From positions 1,798,001 through 1,862,000 of the forward strand of contig OZ244251.1 in assembly GCA_965217175.1 (NCBI GenBank): a stretch of DNA of 64,000 bases, written 5' to 3'. Under the pieces are notes generated by a model. The model was not told where the DNA came from. It saw only the letters and a list, made by a program, of their open reading frames with translations, and did not search any database. The position numbers were made by a program, and so were the translations under genes. Origin of the DNA: Bin87 sp965217175 (GTDB lineage Bacteria; Chloroflexota; Dehalococcoidia; Lucifugimonadales; UBA3495). The first letter of the stretch is position 1, and each line of letters opens with the position of its first letter. Positions 1 to 7,998 of this stretch are shown in pieces.

Positions 1-133
1 CCAGGATATGCTGCTGGCCCACGAACTCGTCGAAGCTGGCGGGGCGCATCCGCTCGGCCAGGGGCGCGATACCCATAGCGTTCTGCTGACGGCCATGTTC
101 GAACAGGGATTCGGGGTCGTGGCGGCCGGTCAT
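1..133 (-). CDS. rarA: Replication-associated recombination protein A, N-terminal part
   Basis: The first 44 codons of a minus-strand gene run off the left edge of the window. The start is ATG at 133-131. The peptide contains PLAERMRP and FDEFVGQQH, the typical entry into RarA/MgsA (the Holliday-junction-helicase-like AAA+ clamp-loader relative that acts at stalled replication forks). Similar motifs open RuvB and DnaX-type ATPases, but the wording LAERMRP...DEFVGQ is characteristic of RarA. The Walker motifs lie outside the window, so the family is inferred from the N-terminus only. Confidence 0.75.
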   Translation of the reverse strand, partial: MTGRHDPESLFEHGRQQNAMGIAPLAERMRPASFDEFVGQQHIL

Positions 134-192
134 CGTATCATCGTCGCTTCGGCCTGATCCGTTACCGCTAACTGGTCTGCAACGAGGTTGTT

Positions 193-1218
193 CTACCCGG
201 CTCCGTTGCGGAAGTGAGGCATCACTTCTTCGGCAAACAGGCGCATCGAACGACCCACCGCCTCGTTGCTGAGTACACCGCCGATATTGAACCAGCACAT
301 GAACTCCTGGGCATCGTACTTGTCGTTGAAGGATTCCAGCCTTTCGATAACCTGCTGGGGCGTTCCGATTGCTCCCAGTTCGTTGTGGATGTCGTCGTAG
401 GTTAGCTGGCTGGCGCGCGACGAGCCGCGGGAATTGTTCTGCATACTCCGGAGGGTGCCGAGGTAGTTGTTAACGGTGGGGGAGAAATTGGCCTTGGCCT
501 CCCCGGCGGTTTCTGCGACGTGGACCGGTACGTTGACGACGACCTTTGCCGCCGACGGGTTGTGGTTGTGTTCAGCGAGGGTTTCCCGGTATATGGCGAG
601 ACCGTTGCTGACTCCCTCCACAGTGATGATCATGGGAGTAACTAGAATGTTGTGACCGAGGCTCCCCACCAGGGGGAAGGTGTCGGCGCCGTTGGATGCC
701 ACGTACACGGGCGGATGGGGCTGCTGGATGGGCCGGGGTTCAACGCGGACGCCTTCGGCATGGTAGAACTGGCCTTCATAATCCAGCTGATCTTCCGTCC
801 AGGCGCGGAGCGTCATCTCCAATCCCTCGACGAAGCGTTCGTTGCGCTCTTCGATGGGAATACCGTAGCCGCGGTAGTGGTTGGGATTCGAACCGCGACC
901 GATTCCGAAAATGGCCCGACCACCGGAAAGCACGTCCAGGGTAGCCACTTCTTCGGCGATCCGCAGTGGGTGATGCAGGGGCAGCAGGTTGACCGCGGTG
1001 CCCAGCATGATGCGGCTGGTGGTTTGCGATAGCGCCGATGCCATCAGGAGAGGGGCGGGCATGACCGAGAAACGCCTGGCAAAATGCAGCTCGGCCAACC
1101 AGGCCATGTCGTAGCCAAGCTCGTCGGCCAACTGCACTTGAGACATCACGTCGGCGTACCGGGCGGCGGGGGATTGATCCTCGCCACAGGGTATTTGATA
1201 GAAGACTCCGAACTGCAT
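193..1218 (-). CDS. LLM-class flavin-dependent oxidoreductase
   Basis: A 341-residue protein of the bacterial luciferase-like monooxygenase superfamily (FMN or F420-dependent TIM barrel). The start MQFGVFYQIP forms the first strand, LAELHF near residue 41 takes the place of the usual EHH/EHF motif, GGRAIFGIGRGS near 100 and HPPVYVAS near 170 are family signatures, and the C-terminus ends in the common FAEEVMPHF helix. Such enzymes oxidise aldehydes, alkanes, sulfonates or heterocycles; the substrate cannot be read from sequence. It is one of five paralogues in the window. It lies 89 bp downstream of the acyl-CoA carboxylase gene on the same strand and could be co-transcribed. Confidence 0.88.
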   Translation of the reverse strand: MQFGVFYQIPCGEDQSPAARYADVMSQVQLADELGYDMAWLAELHFARRFSVMPAPLLMASALSQTTSRIMLGTAVNLLPLHHPLRIAEEVATLDVLSGGRAIFGIGRGSNPNHYRGYGIPIEERNERFVEGLEMTLRAWTEDQLDYEGQFYHAEGVRVEPRPIQQPHPPVYVASNGADTFPLVGSLGHNILVTPMIITVEGVSNGLAIYRETLAEHNHNPSAAKVVVNVPVHVAETAGEAKANFSPTVNNYLGTLRSMQNNSRGSSRASQLTYDDIHNELGAIGTPQQVIERLESFNDKYDAQEFMCWFNIGGVLSNEAVGRSMRLFAEEVMPHFRNGAG

Positions 1219-1307
1219 TTTTGATTACTCCGGAAATGGCGCCGGGGACGTTGGGGGATACTGGCCTGGCTGACCCGATGCTTACCTCGGGATATGACAG
1301 AAAGATA

Positions 1308-2888
1308 TTAGAGAGGGATATTGCCGTGCTTTTTTGCCGGCAGGGTATCGCGTTTGTTTTGCAGCATTTCCAGGGCGCGGATGATGACGGGCCGCGATTG
1401 GGCCGGATCGATAACGTCATCAAGATAACCGCGATTGGCTGCCACGTAGGGGTTGGTGAAGCGCTGCTGGTAGTTGGTGATCAACTCGGCACGGCGATCG
1501 TCGGGTTCGTCGGCGCGCGCGATTTCCTCCCGGTAGATGATGTTGACAGCGCCGTCCGGCCCCATCACGGCGATTTCGGCGGAGGGCCAGGCCAGGTTGA
1601 CGTCGGATCGCAGATGCTTGCTGCTCATCACGATGTAGGCTCCGCCGTAGGCCTTGCGTGTAATGATGGCAACCTTGGGAACGGTTGCCTCGGCGTAGGC
1701 GTAGATCAGCTTGGCGCCGTGGCGAATGATGCCGCCGTATTCCTGCTCGGTGCCTGGCATGAAACCGGGAACGTCGACCAGCGTAACCAGTGGCACGTTG
1801 AAACAGTCGCAGAACCGCACGAATCGGGACGCCTTGGCGGAGGCGTTGATGTCGAGGACACCGGCCAGGAACGCCGGCTGGTTGCCCACCAGGCCGACGG
1901 TGCGGCCGCCCATCCTGCCGAACCCGACCACGATGTTGGGGGCGTACGTGGACTGGACTTCCATGAATTCTTCGTCGTCCACGATGCTGTAGATAACCTC
2001 ACGAACATCGTACGGACGGTTGGGCTCCGGCGGCACGATGGTGCGCAGGGAATCATCGGTGCGGTCGGAGTTGTCGGCAGTGCGGTAAACGGGGGGATCA
2101 TCGAGATTGTTCAGCGGCAGGAAACTGACCAGCCGGCGCACTTCAGCCAGACAATCCTCTTCGGTGTCGTAGACGAAATGCGCCACACCGCTACGGGAAC
2201 CGTGGGCATCGGCTCCACCCAGCTGGTCGTGGGTAACGTCCTCTCCGGTTACGGCCCGCACCACGTCGGGGCCGGTGATGTACATTTGCCCGGTGCCCCG
2301 CACCATGAAGATGAAGTCGGTGATGGCCGGAGAATAAACCGCGCCGCCTGCCGATGGCCCCATGATTATCGAGATTTGCGGAACGACGCCGGAATACATG
2401 GTGTTGCGCAGGAATATGTCGCCGTAGGCGGCGAGGCTCAGCGCGCCTTCCTGGATGCGGGCGCCTCCGGAGTCGCAGATGCCGATCATCGGGCACCCGG
2501 TTTTGGCGGCCAGGTCCATGACCTTGCAGATTTTTTGTCCGACCACCTCGGAGAGGGAACCGCCGAACACGGTAAAGTCCTGGGAGTAGGCGAATACCTG
2601 GCGCCCGTCGATGTTGCCGTATCCAGTTACCACCGCATCACCGAGGACAGTGCGGTCGGCGAGGCCGAAATCGGTGGTTCGGTGGGTGACGAAACGGTCG
2701 ATTTCCTGGAAAGTGCCTTCGTCCATCAGGACAGCGAGGCGTTCGCGGGCGGTGAGTTTGCCGCGCTGGTGTTGCTGGTCGATACGGTTCTGGCCACCGC
2801 CCAATCGGGCCTGTTCACCAAGCCGGATCAGGTCGTCCAGGTTTTGATCGGTGATTTGTTCGTGATTGGTGGACAAGGCGACCTCCAT
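1308..2888 (-). CDS. Acyl-CoA carboxylase, beta (carboxyltransferase) subunit
   Basis: A 526-residue biotin-dependent carboxyltransferase of the propionyl-/methylcrotonyl-CoA carboxylase beta family, transferring CO2 from carboxybiotin to an acyl-CoA. The N-terminal GKLTARERL signature, the oxyanion-loop SGGARIQEG (residues 140-148), GTGQMYITGP in the middle and GGAYIVMSSKHL in the C-terminal half are all present; length is normal for PccB. The start was set at ATG 2888-2886 because it gives the usual N-terminus; an upstream in-frame TTG at 2948 would add 20 residues including CPYC, which is not part of the family. No biotin carboxylase alpha subunit is nearby, so the partner must be elsewhere. 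Confidence 0.93.
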   Translation of the reverse strand: MEVALSTNHEQITDQNLDDLIRLGEQARLGGGQNRIDQQHQRGKLTARERLAVLMDEGTFQEIDRFVTHRTTDFGLADRTVLGDAVVTGYGNIDGRQVFAYSQDFTVFGGSLSEVVGQKICKVMDLAAKTGCPMIGICDSGGARIQEGALSLAAYGDIFLRNTMYSGVVPQISIIMGPSAGGAVYSPAITDFIFMVRGTGQMYITGPDVVRAVTGEDVTHDQLGGADAHGSRSGVAHFVYDTEEDCLAEVRRLVSFLPLNNLDDPPVYRTADNSDRTDDSLRTIVPPEPNRPYDVREVIYSIVDDEEFMEVQSTYAPNIVVGFGRMGGRTVGLVGNQPAFLAGVLDINASAKASRFVRFCDCFNVPLVTLVDVPGFMPGTEQEYGGIIRHGAKLIYAYAEATVPKVAIITRKAYGGAYIVMSSKHLRSDVNLAWPSAEIAVMGPDGAVNIIYREEIARADEPDDRRAELITNYQQRFTNPYVAANRGYLDDVIDPAQSRPVIIRALEMLQNKRDTLPAKKHGNIPL

Positions 2889-2961
2889 GCGTAATGCTAT
2901 CAAACGGCCACAGTATGGGCAACTTTGCTCTTGTGGCAAGGGCGTCAACTGGAATCAGCCA

Positions 2962-2967
2962 TATAAT
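2962..2967 (+). promoter_or_regulatory. -10 box upstream of folP
   Basis: A perfect TATAAT sits 30 bp before the folP GTG start in the 108-bp region divergent to the carboxylase gene. No convincing -35 is found at 16-18 bp, so this is a candidate only. Confidence 0.4.
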
Positions 2968-2996
2968 GGACGCCAAGGGTTACCAGGTGAAGATCG

Positions 2997-3875
2997 GTGC
3001 CGGAATTTGATTGCAGCAATTCGATGGTGAGCGGACGGAAAGCGTCAGTGGAGGCGGAGCTGCCCCAGTGGGGGCTACGCACCTACGTAATGGGAATCAT
3101 TAATCTGACTCCCGATTCCTTTTCAGGCGACGGGTTGGCTGACGACGTGGATTCCGCCGTTGCCCTGGCTCTGAAGATGGAAGGCGACGGCGCCGACATC
3201 ATAGATATTGGCGCCGAGTCGTCGCGACCGGGCGCGTCGCCAGTATCGGCCGCCGAGGAACTGGAGCGGTTGATGCCCGGTCTGGAGGCGGTGTGTGCAG
3301 CCGTCAAAATACCGGTCAGCGTTGACACGTACAAAGCATCGGTGGCCGCCAGTGCGATTGACGCCGGGGCCTCGATCATCAACGACGTTTGGGGATTCCT
3401 GGCGGACGACGAAATGGCACGGGTAGCAGCCGATGCCGGCGTGCCGGTGGTGCTCATGCACAATCAACGGGAAGCCCGATACCGAGATCTGGTGCCGGAT
3501 GTAATCGAGGGGTTGAATCGGAGCGTATCCGTAGCGACCGGGGCCGGAGTTGATGAGGGCAACATCGTTGTCGATCCGGGTATCGGCTTCGGGAAAACCG
3601 CCGACCATAACCTGGAGTTGCTGCGCCGGCTCCCCGAGATCAAGGAGATGGGCTTTCCGATGCTGTTGGGTGTGTCCCGAAAGTCCACCATCGGTCGCCT
3701 GTTGAACCTGCCGGAGGACGACCGGGTTGAGGGGACAGCTGCCGCGGTGTCGTTGAGCATTGTTGGGGGCGCCGATATCGTGCGGGTGCACGACGTGAAG
3801 CAGATGGTTAGAGTCGTACGCATGACGGACGCTGTTGTGCGCGGATGGAGGCCCGATGGATGGCAGAGTCGGTAA
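2997..3875 (+). CDS. folP: Dihydropteroate synthase
   Basis: A 292-residue dihydropteroate synthase, condensing 6-hydroxymethyl-dihydropterin pyrophosphate with p-aminobenzoate in folate synthesis. Signatures in order: MGIINLTPDSFSGDG (residues 32-46), IDIGAESSRPGA, SVDTYK, INDVWG, DPGIGFGKT and GVSRKSTIG. The GTG start at 2997 is preceded by CAGGTGAAG; an in-frame ATG at 3024 would also leave the domain intact. The 3' end overlaps the start of folK by 16 bp, so the two are translationally coupled. Confidence 0.96.
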   Translation: MPEFDCSNSMVSGRKASVEAELPQWGLRTYVMGIINLTPDSFSGDGLADDVDSAVALALKMEGDGADIIDIGAESSRPGASPVSAAEELERLMPGLEAVCAAVKIPVSVDTYKASVAASAIDAGASIINDVWGFLADDEMARVAADAGVPVVLMHNQREARYRDLVPDVIEGLNRSVSVATGAGVDEGNIVVDPGIGFGKTADHNLELLRRLPEIKEMGFPMLLGVSRKSTIGRLLNLPEDDRVEGTAAAVSLSIVGGADIVRVHDVKQMVRVVRMTDAVVRGWRPDGWQSR

Positions 3876-4375
3876 TTACCTATCTGAGTCTGGGCAGCAA
3901 TATGGGCGATCGGCTGGCGGCGTTGCAAAAGGCTCTGCAGATTCTGGACGCCGAACCGCTGCTGCGCTTGGCGAGTTGTTCTTCGATTTACGAAACTGAA
4001 CCGTGGGGAGTAGTGGACCAACCGGCATTTTTGAATCTGGCGGCAGGCTTTGAAACCGAGTTGACACCTCTGGAGCTGTTGATCAAATGCCAATACGCCG
4101 AGAGCAGCGTTGGCCGGGTCGCGAACTACCGTTGGGGTCCACGCCTGATCGACGTGGATATTTTGTTGTATGGAGACCAGCAGGTGACAATGGTTGAACC
4201 CGATCTGCAAATTCCCCACGCGAGAATGCGGGAGCGGGCGTTTGTTCTGGTGCCGCTGGCTGAAATTGCGGGGCACGTGGAAGTGCCGCCGGACTCAGCA
4301 AAAATAGACAATCTGCTGGAACGACTGGGAGCCACGGAAGGTGTGACGCGTTGGGGTCAGGTTACCCGTTCCTGA
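3860..4375 (+). CDS. folK: 2-amino-4-hydroxy-6-hydroxymethyldihydropteridine diphosphokinase
   Basis: A 171-residue HPPK that pyrophosphorylates hydroxymethyl-dihydropterin, the step directly before FolP. Visible signatures: YLSLGSNMGDR at the N-terminus, ETEPWG, FLNLA, the Mg/ATP-binding PRLIDVDILLYG, and the C-terminal PHARMRERAFVLVPLAEI. Start ATG 3860 was preferred over ATG 3845 because GGAGG at 3847-3851 is correctly spaced for 3860. It overlaps the end of folP. No folB or folE is present in this cluster. Confidence 0.95.
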   Translation: MAESVITYLSLGSNMGDRLAALQKALQILDAEPLLRLASCSSIYETEPWGVVDQPAFLNLAAGFETELTPLELLIKCQYAESSVGRVANYRWGPRLIDVDILLYGDQQVTMVEPDLQIPHARMRERAFVLVPLAEIAGHVEVPPDSAKIDNLLERLGATEGVTRWGQVTRS

Positions 4376-4399
4376 TGGTTGGCCGAAGCGCGATTCTGG

Positions 4400-4429
4400 T
4401 TGACAATCAGGCCGGTTTGGGCAGACAAT
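4400..4429 (+). promoter_or_regulatory. Candidate groEL promoter
   Basis: A perfect -35 TTGACA (4400-4405) is followed after 18 bp by GACAAT (4424-4429), a four-of-six match to the -10. It is the best sigma70-type candidate in the 160-bp folK-groEL gap and would give a leader of about 100 nt that carries the palindrome at 4460-4484. Confidence 0.5.
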
Positions 4430-4459
4430 ACAAGATGGTAAAACCCAGCAACATTATTG

Positions 4460-4484
4460 ATCTACGTTATATATATCCGTAGAT
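4460..4484 (+). promoter_or_regulatory. Inverted repeat upstream of groEL
   Basis: Perfect 7-bp arms ATCTACG (4460-4466) and CGTAGAT (4478-4484) flank an 11-bp AT-rich centre, TTATATATATC. The site lies 52 bp before the groEL start. It does not match the CIRCE/HrcA consensus (TTAGCACTC-N9-GAGTGCTAA). It could be an operator, overlapping an alternative TATATAT -10, or an mRNA stem-loop. Confidence 0.5.
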
Positions 4485-4535
4485 TGTTAGCCTGATTTAC
4501 GAGTAACAAAACCCCTTAGCCGGAGGATTCCAGCA

Positions 4536-6161
4536 ATGCCTGATAAGCAATTGATATTTGACGACACCGCCCGACGCAGCCTGATGAAGGGCGTCGACCA
4601 GTTGGGCCGCGTGGTTGCCCTTACCCTCGGCCCCAGCGGACGCAACGTGATCCTGGGCCGCGTTTGGACTATGCCCGTGGTTTGCAGCGACGGCGTTACC
4701 ATCGCCAAGGAGATCGAGCTGCCCGACCCGTACGAGAACATGGGAGCCCAGGTGGTCAAAGAGGCGGCGTCCAAGACCAACGACGTGGTTGGCGACGGCA
4801 CCACCACATCGGTAGTGCTGGCGCGTTCGATGATTCGCAACGGTTTCCAATATGTTGCGGCCGGTGCGAACCCGCTGGCGTTGAAGTCTGGCATCGACCG
4901 GGCCGTGGCCTGCGTCAAGACTGAAATTGGCGCGCAGGCGGTTGCCGTGGAGAGCCGGGAACAGGTGGCGCGGGTTGCCGCCCTTTCGGCGCACGAGGAA
5001 GCCATCGCCCAGCTGATTGCCGACGCAATGGACAAGGTGGGGCGCGAAGGTATCATCACGGTCGAAGAAAGCCGCGGCATGTCGGACGAACTCGAGGTCG
5101 TGGAAGGAATGCGGCTTGACCGCGGCTACCTGTCGCCACACTTCGTTACCGACACCGACCGGATGGAGGTTGCACTGGACGAACCGCTTTACCTGCTTAC
5201 CGACCAGAAACTTTCCTCCGCGGCCGATGTGATCCCCACGCTTGAAGCTGTAGCCCAGGCCGGCAGGCGACCGTTGGTTATCATAGCCGAAGACGTGGAT
5301 GGGGAAGCGCTGGCGACGCTGGTGGTGAACAAGTTGCGTGGAACCGTCAGCAGCCTGGCGGTCAAGGCTCCCGGATTCGGGGAACGGCGCAAGGCTCTGC
5401 TGGAAGACCTGGCGATAATGACCGGCGGCACGGTCATCACCAGCGACACAGGGATGCGGCTCGACGCAATAACGCTGGAGAATCTGGGTTCGTCGCGTCG
5501 GTTGCTGGCTACCAAGGACGAAACAACGCTGGTCGAAGGCAGGGGTCACGATGACGATATTGCGGGGCGGGTTGCCGAGTTGCGAGTCCAGATCGAGGAT
5601 TCGACCTCCGACTATGACCGGGAGAAGCTTCAGGAACGGTTGGCCAACCTGGCTGGCGGCGTGGCCGTCATCAAGGTGGGAGCGGCGACGGAAACGGAGT
5701 TGAACGAGCGGAAGAGCCGTACCGAAGACGCGCTGGCCGCTACGCGCGCGGCGGTTGAGGAAGGCGTGATTCCGGGCGGCGGCGTTGCGTTGTTGCGGGC
5801 CCAGGCGGCGCTGGATTCCCTGGCGGCAGGAATGTCCGGTGACGTAGTCATGGGCGTGCGATTGGTGAAAGAAGCGTTGGAAGCGCCGCTCAGCACTATC
5901 GCAGAAAACGCTGGCTATAAGGGCGAAGTGGTTGTGGAGAACGTGCGCAACGGCGAGGGCGATTACGGTTTCGATGCCGAGGAGGGCGAGTACACCAACG
6001 TGGTGGCCCGCGGAATTATCGATCCGGCCAAGGTGGCGCGGTCGGCTTTGGAGAATGCCGGTTCGGTGGCAGGAATGCTCCTGACGACCCAGGCGGTGAT
6101 CACGGAGATCCCGCGTTACGAACCGCTGCCGGCCGATATCCAGGACTTCATGCACGATTAG
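4536..6161 (+). CDS. groEL: Chaperonin GroEL (60 kDa), orphan copy
   Basis: A 541-residue group I chaperonin. ATPase residues are conserved: GDGTTT near residue 86, SDGVTIAKEIELPDPYENMG in the equatorial domain, TEDALAATRAAVEEG (carrying the catalytic Asp of the Asp-Ala motif) and GGGVALLRA. The apical domain and the IDPAKVARSALENA stretch are intact. A GGAGG ribosome site precedes the ATG. Two oddities are seen. No groES lies beside it, although bacteria usually have groES-groEL. The C-terminus also ends in PADIQDFMHD instead of the GGM-rich tail that lines the cavity floor. It could be a secondary, specialised chaperonin, with a groESL operon elsewhere. Confidence 0.96.
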   Translation: MPDKQLIFDDTARRSLMKGVDQLGRVVALTLGPSGRNVILGRVWTMPVVCSDGVTIAKEIELPDPYENMGAQVVKEAASKTNDVVGDGTTTSVVLARSMIRNGFQYVAAGANPLALKSGIDRAVACVKTEIGAQAVAVESREQVARVAALSAHEEAIAQLIADAMDKVGREGIITVEESRGMSDELEVVEGMRLDRGYLSPHFVTDTDRMEVALDEPLYLLTDQKLSSAADVIPTLEAVAQAGRRPLVIIAEDVDGEALATLVVNKLRGTVSSLAVKAPGFGERRKALLEDLAIMTGGTVITSDTGMRLDAITLENLGSSRRLLATKDETTLVEGRGHDDDIAGRVAELRVQIEDSTSDYDREKLQERLANLAGGVAVIKVGAATETELNERKSRTEDALAATRAAVEEGVIPGGGVALLRAQAALDSLAAGMSGDVVMGVRLVKEALEAPLSTIAENAGYKGEVVVENVRNGEGDYGFDAEEGEYTNVVARGIIDPAKVARSALENAGSVAGMLLTTQAVITEIPRYEPLPADIQDFMHD

Positions 6162-6183
6162 ATTCCCTTACGCAGAATCACAG

Positions 6184-6218
6184 GCCCGTCGTGTCCTCGG
6201 TTGCAGGATGCGACGGGC
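6184..6218 (+). terminator. Hairpin between groEL and the dUTPase-like gene
   Basis: GCCCGTCG (6184-6191) and CGACGGGC (6211-6218) form an 8-bp stem, with an inner CCT/AGG pairing in the loop. There is no real T-tract after it (TAATTGTTG), so it may attenuate rather than stop groEL transcription. Confidence 0.4.
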
Positions 6219-6239
6219 TAATTGTTGCCGGTGAACACG

Positions 6240-6785
6240 ATGAGGGACCAAAACGCGAACGTCGCCGGGACCCTGAACCGGGACGCTATCGCCGCCCTGA
6301 TTGCGGGAAACCCTCCGCTGGTGGAGAATTACGTCGATCTGGAGGCGCAGCTTCAGCCCAACGGATTTGACATAACCCTGCAATCCATCGCCGGTTTCAG
6401 GGGTGGCGTCGAGGGGGGCAGCATTGGTATTTCGGACGCTGACCGGCGTCTGGCAGATTCCAGCGAAAACGCATTTGACAGTAACGGATGGGGTGACCTG
6501 GCGGCGGGGACATACCTGATTACGTTCAACGAGGTGGTCAACCTGCCGCTGGGATTGATGGCACTGGGACGTCCTCGTTCCAGCCTGTTGCGGTCAGGGG
6601 TTTCGTTGCACACCGCCGTTTGGGATGCCGGGTATAGCGGTCGGTCGCAGGCGTTGCTGGTGGTCCATAACGAATCGGGATTCCGGTTGCAGCGTAATGC
6701 CCGCGTGGCTCAGTTGGTATTCTTCACTTTGACAGAGCGAGATGCACAAGGGTATTCGGGACGTTACCAGTTTGAAAACGTATGA
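6240..6785 (+). CDS. dUTPase / dCTP deaminase superfamily protein
   Basis: A 181-residue protein of the trimeric dUTPase/dCTP-deaminase fold. Motif 1-like QPNGFDITL, motif 2 GRPRSSLLRSG, motif 3-like AVWDAGYSGR and motif 4-like NARVAQLVFF are visible in order. In dCTP deaminases the strand after motif 3 carries a catalytic Glu (LEF-type); here it reads QALLVVHN, with no Glu. dUTP hydrolysis is therefore more likely than dCTP deamination. That distinction is inference. ATG 6240 was chosen; GTG 6231 and TTG 6222 are in frame upstream. It lies between groEL and queG on the same strand. Confidence 0.75.
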   Translation: MRDQNANVAGTLNRDAIAALIAGNPPLVENYVDLEAQLQPNGFDITLQSIAGFRGGVEGGSIGISDADRRLADSSENAFDSNGWGDLAAGTYLITFNEVVNLPLGLMALGRPRSSLLRSGVSLHTAVWDAGYSGRSQALLVVHNESGFRLQRNARVAQLVFFTLTERDAQGYSGRYQFENV

Positions 6786-6821
6786 CGTCAGGTTCCGGTC
6801 AGCGAGTGGGGGGATAATATC

Positions 6822-7958
6822 GTGGACGGCCAGCAACTGAAGCAAATGATTGATCGGTTGGCTCGAGAAGCTGGCTTTGATCTGGTTGCCGTATCCGATG
6901 CGTCTGAATTCACGGACGACCGCGAAAAAGCGCTGGAGCGCATAAACGCCGGATTGATGGACGGGCTGGCATGGTACACCAGCGGGCGTGTTAATCGTGG
7001 CGCCAATCCGGAAGCGTTGTTGCCGGGCGCACGGTCGATTGTCTCGCTGGGGTGGAATTACTACGTACCCGATGCGTCTGGCGATGCGGCGGGACACGGG
7101 CGTGTGGCTCGGTACGCCCGCGGCCGGGACTACCACCGGGTGATGAAACGACGGATGCGGCAGCTGGTTCTGGGGATCGCCGAGGAGCTCGGCGAGGGTT
7201 TTGCTGCACGCTGGTTCGTGGACGATGGGCCGATGCTGGATCGTGCAGCGGCGTCGCGGGCGGGTTTGGGTTGGTTTGGAAAGAACGGCAACATCCTGAC
7301 TCCTACGCTGGGGTCGTGGGTGCTGTTGGGTCAGATCATCACCGATCTGGATCTGCCGGCGGACGCCGCCTTGATGAAAACCTGCGGGGCATGTACGCGC
7401 TGCATTCCGGCCTGCCCCACCGATGCCATCGTTGCGCCGTACGTGGTGGACAACCAACGGTGCATCAGTTATTTGACCATCGAACACAAGGGCGCGATTC
7501 CTCGGGAGCTTCGGGCTGCCATGGGGACTTGGGTTTTCGGGTGCGATATTTGCCAGGATGTTTGTCCGGTCAATCGCAAAGCCCGGCAGACCGAAGATCC
7601 CAACTTTGGGCGTCGGGACCTCTCCGGCCTGGAGCTGGTGGAACTACTCGAGATGGGCGAAGCAGAGTTTGCGGAACGGTTTGCCGGCACACCCATCATG
7701 CGGGCGAAATGGATCGGGATGCAACGAAACGCCTGTATTGCGTTGGGTAATGCGGGAGACCCTCGGGCGATTCCAGCGCTGGCAACGGCATTGCGAGAGG
7801 CTGCTCCGCTGGTGCGCAGTCATGCCGCCTGGTCTCTGGGACGCATTGGCGGCGAGCTGGCGGCATCGGCGCTGAAGGGTTCCCTACAAACCGAAACGGA
7901 CGCAGACGTTACCGCCGAAATACTCGCCGCCCTGACCGACATGAAATCGCACTCGTAA
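6822..7958 (+). CDS. queG: Epoxyqueuosine reductase
   Basis: A 378-residue cobalamin- and 2x[4Fe-4S]-dependent reductase, the last step of tRNA queuosine synthesis. The catalytic Asp lies in PMLDRAAA (Asp140). Clusters are bound by CGACTRCIPACP (188-199), Cys214 in NQRC, and CDICQDVCP (241-249). GLGWFGKNGN (148-157) is a family signature. Residues from about 290 on form HEAT/PBS-lyase-like repeats (IPALATALR, VRSHAAWSLGRIG), as in longer QueG proteins. The GTG start follows a GGGGGGA ribosome site. No other queuosine genes are visible in the window. Confidence 0.96.
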   Translation: MDGQQLKQMIDRLAREAGFDLVAVSDASEFTDDREKALERINAGLMDGLAWYTSGRVNRGANPEALLPGARSIVSLGWNYYVPDASGDAAGHGRVARYARGRDYHRVMKRRMRQLVLGIAEELGEGFAARWFVDDGPMLDRAAASRAGLGWFGKNGNILTPTLGSWVLLGQIITDLDLPADAALMKTCGACTRCIPACPTDAIVAPYVVDNQRCISYLTIEHKGAIPRELRAAMGTWVFGCDICQDVCPVNRKARQTEDPNFGRRDLSGLELVELLEMGEAEFAERFAGTPIMRAKWIGMQRNACIALGNAGDPRAIPALATALREAAPLVRSHAAWSLGRIGGELAASALKGSLQTETDADVTAEILAALTDMKSHS

Positions 7959-7998
7959 TCGGTGCGTCTGAGCCGGGGCGTCGAGAGTCGCGAGCCGG

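Noticed and set aside
1221..2894. 557-codon open frame on the plus strand opposite the carboxylase gene
   Set aside because: It mirrors the codon bias of the minus-strand carboxyltransferase, which has unmistakable family motifs; the plus-strand peptide is His/Asp/Gly-rich without any domain.
2889..2948. N-terminal extension of the carboxylase with a CPYC motif
   Set aside because: It needs a TTG start, adds residues not found in the family and overlaps the promoter region; ATG 2888 gives the normal N-terminus.
4376..4535. CIRCE/HrcA element upstream of groEL
   Set aside because: The palindrome present (ATCTACG/CGTAGAT) does not match TTAGCACTC-N9-GAGTGCTAA.
4497..6155. 552-codon open frame antisense to groEL
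   Set aside because: GroEL on the plus strand is certain; the antisense frame is a GC-bias shadow.
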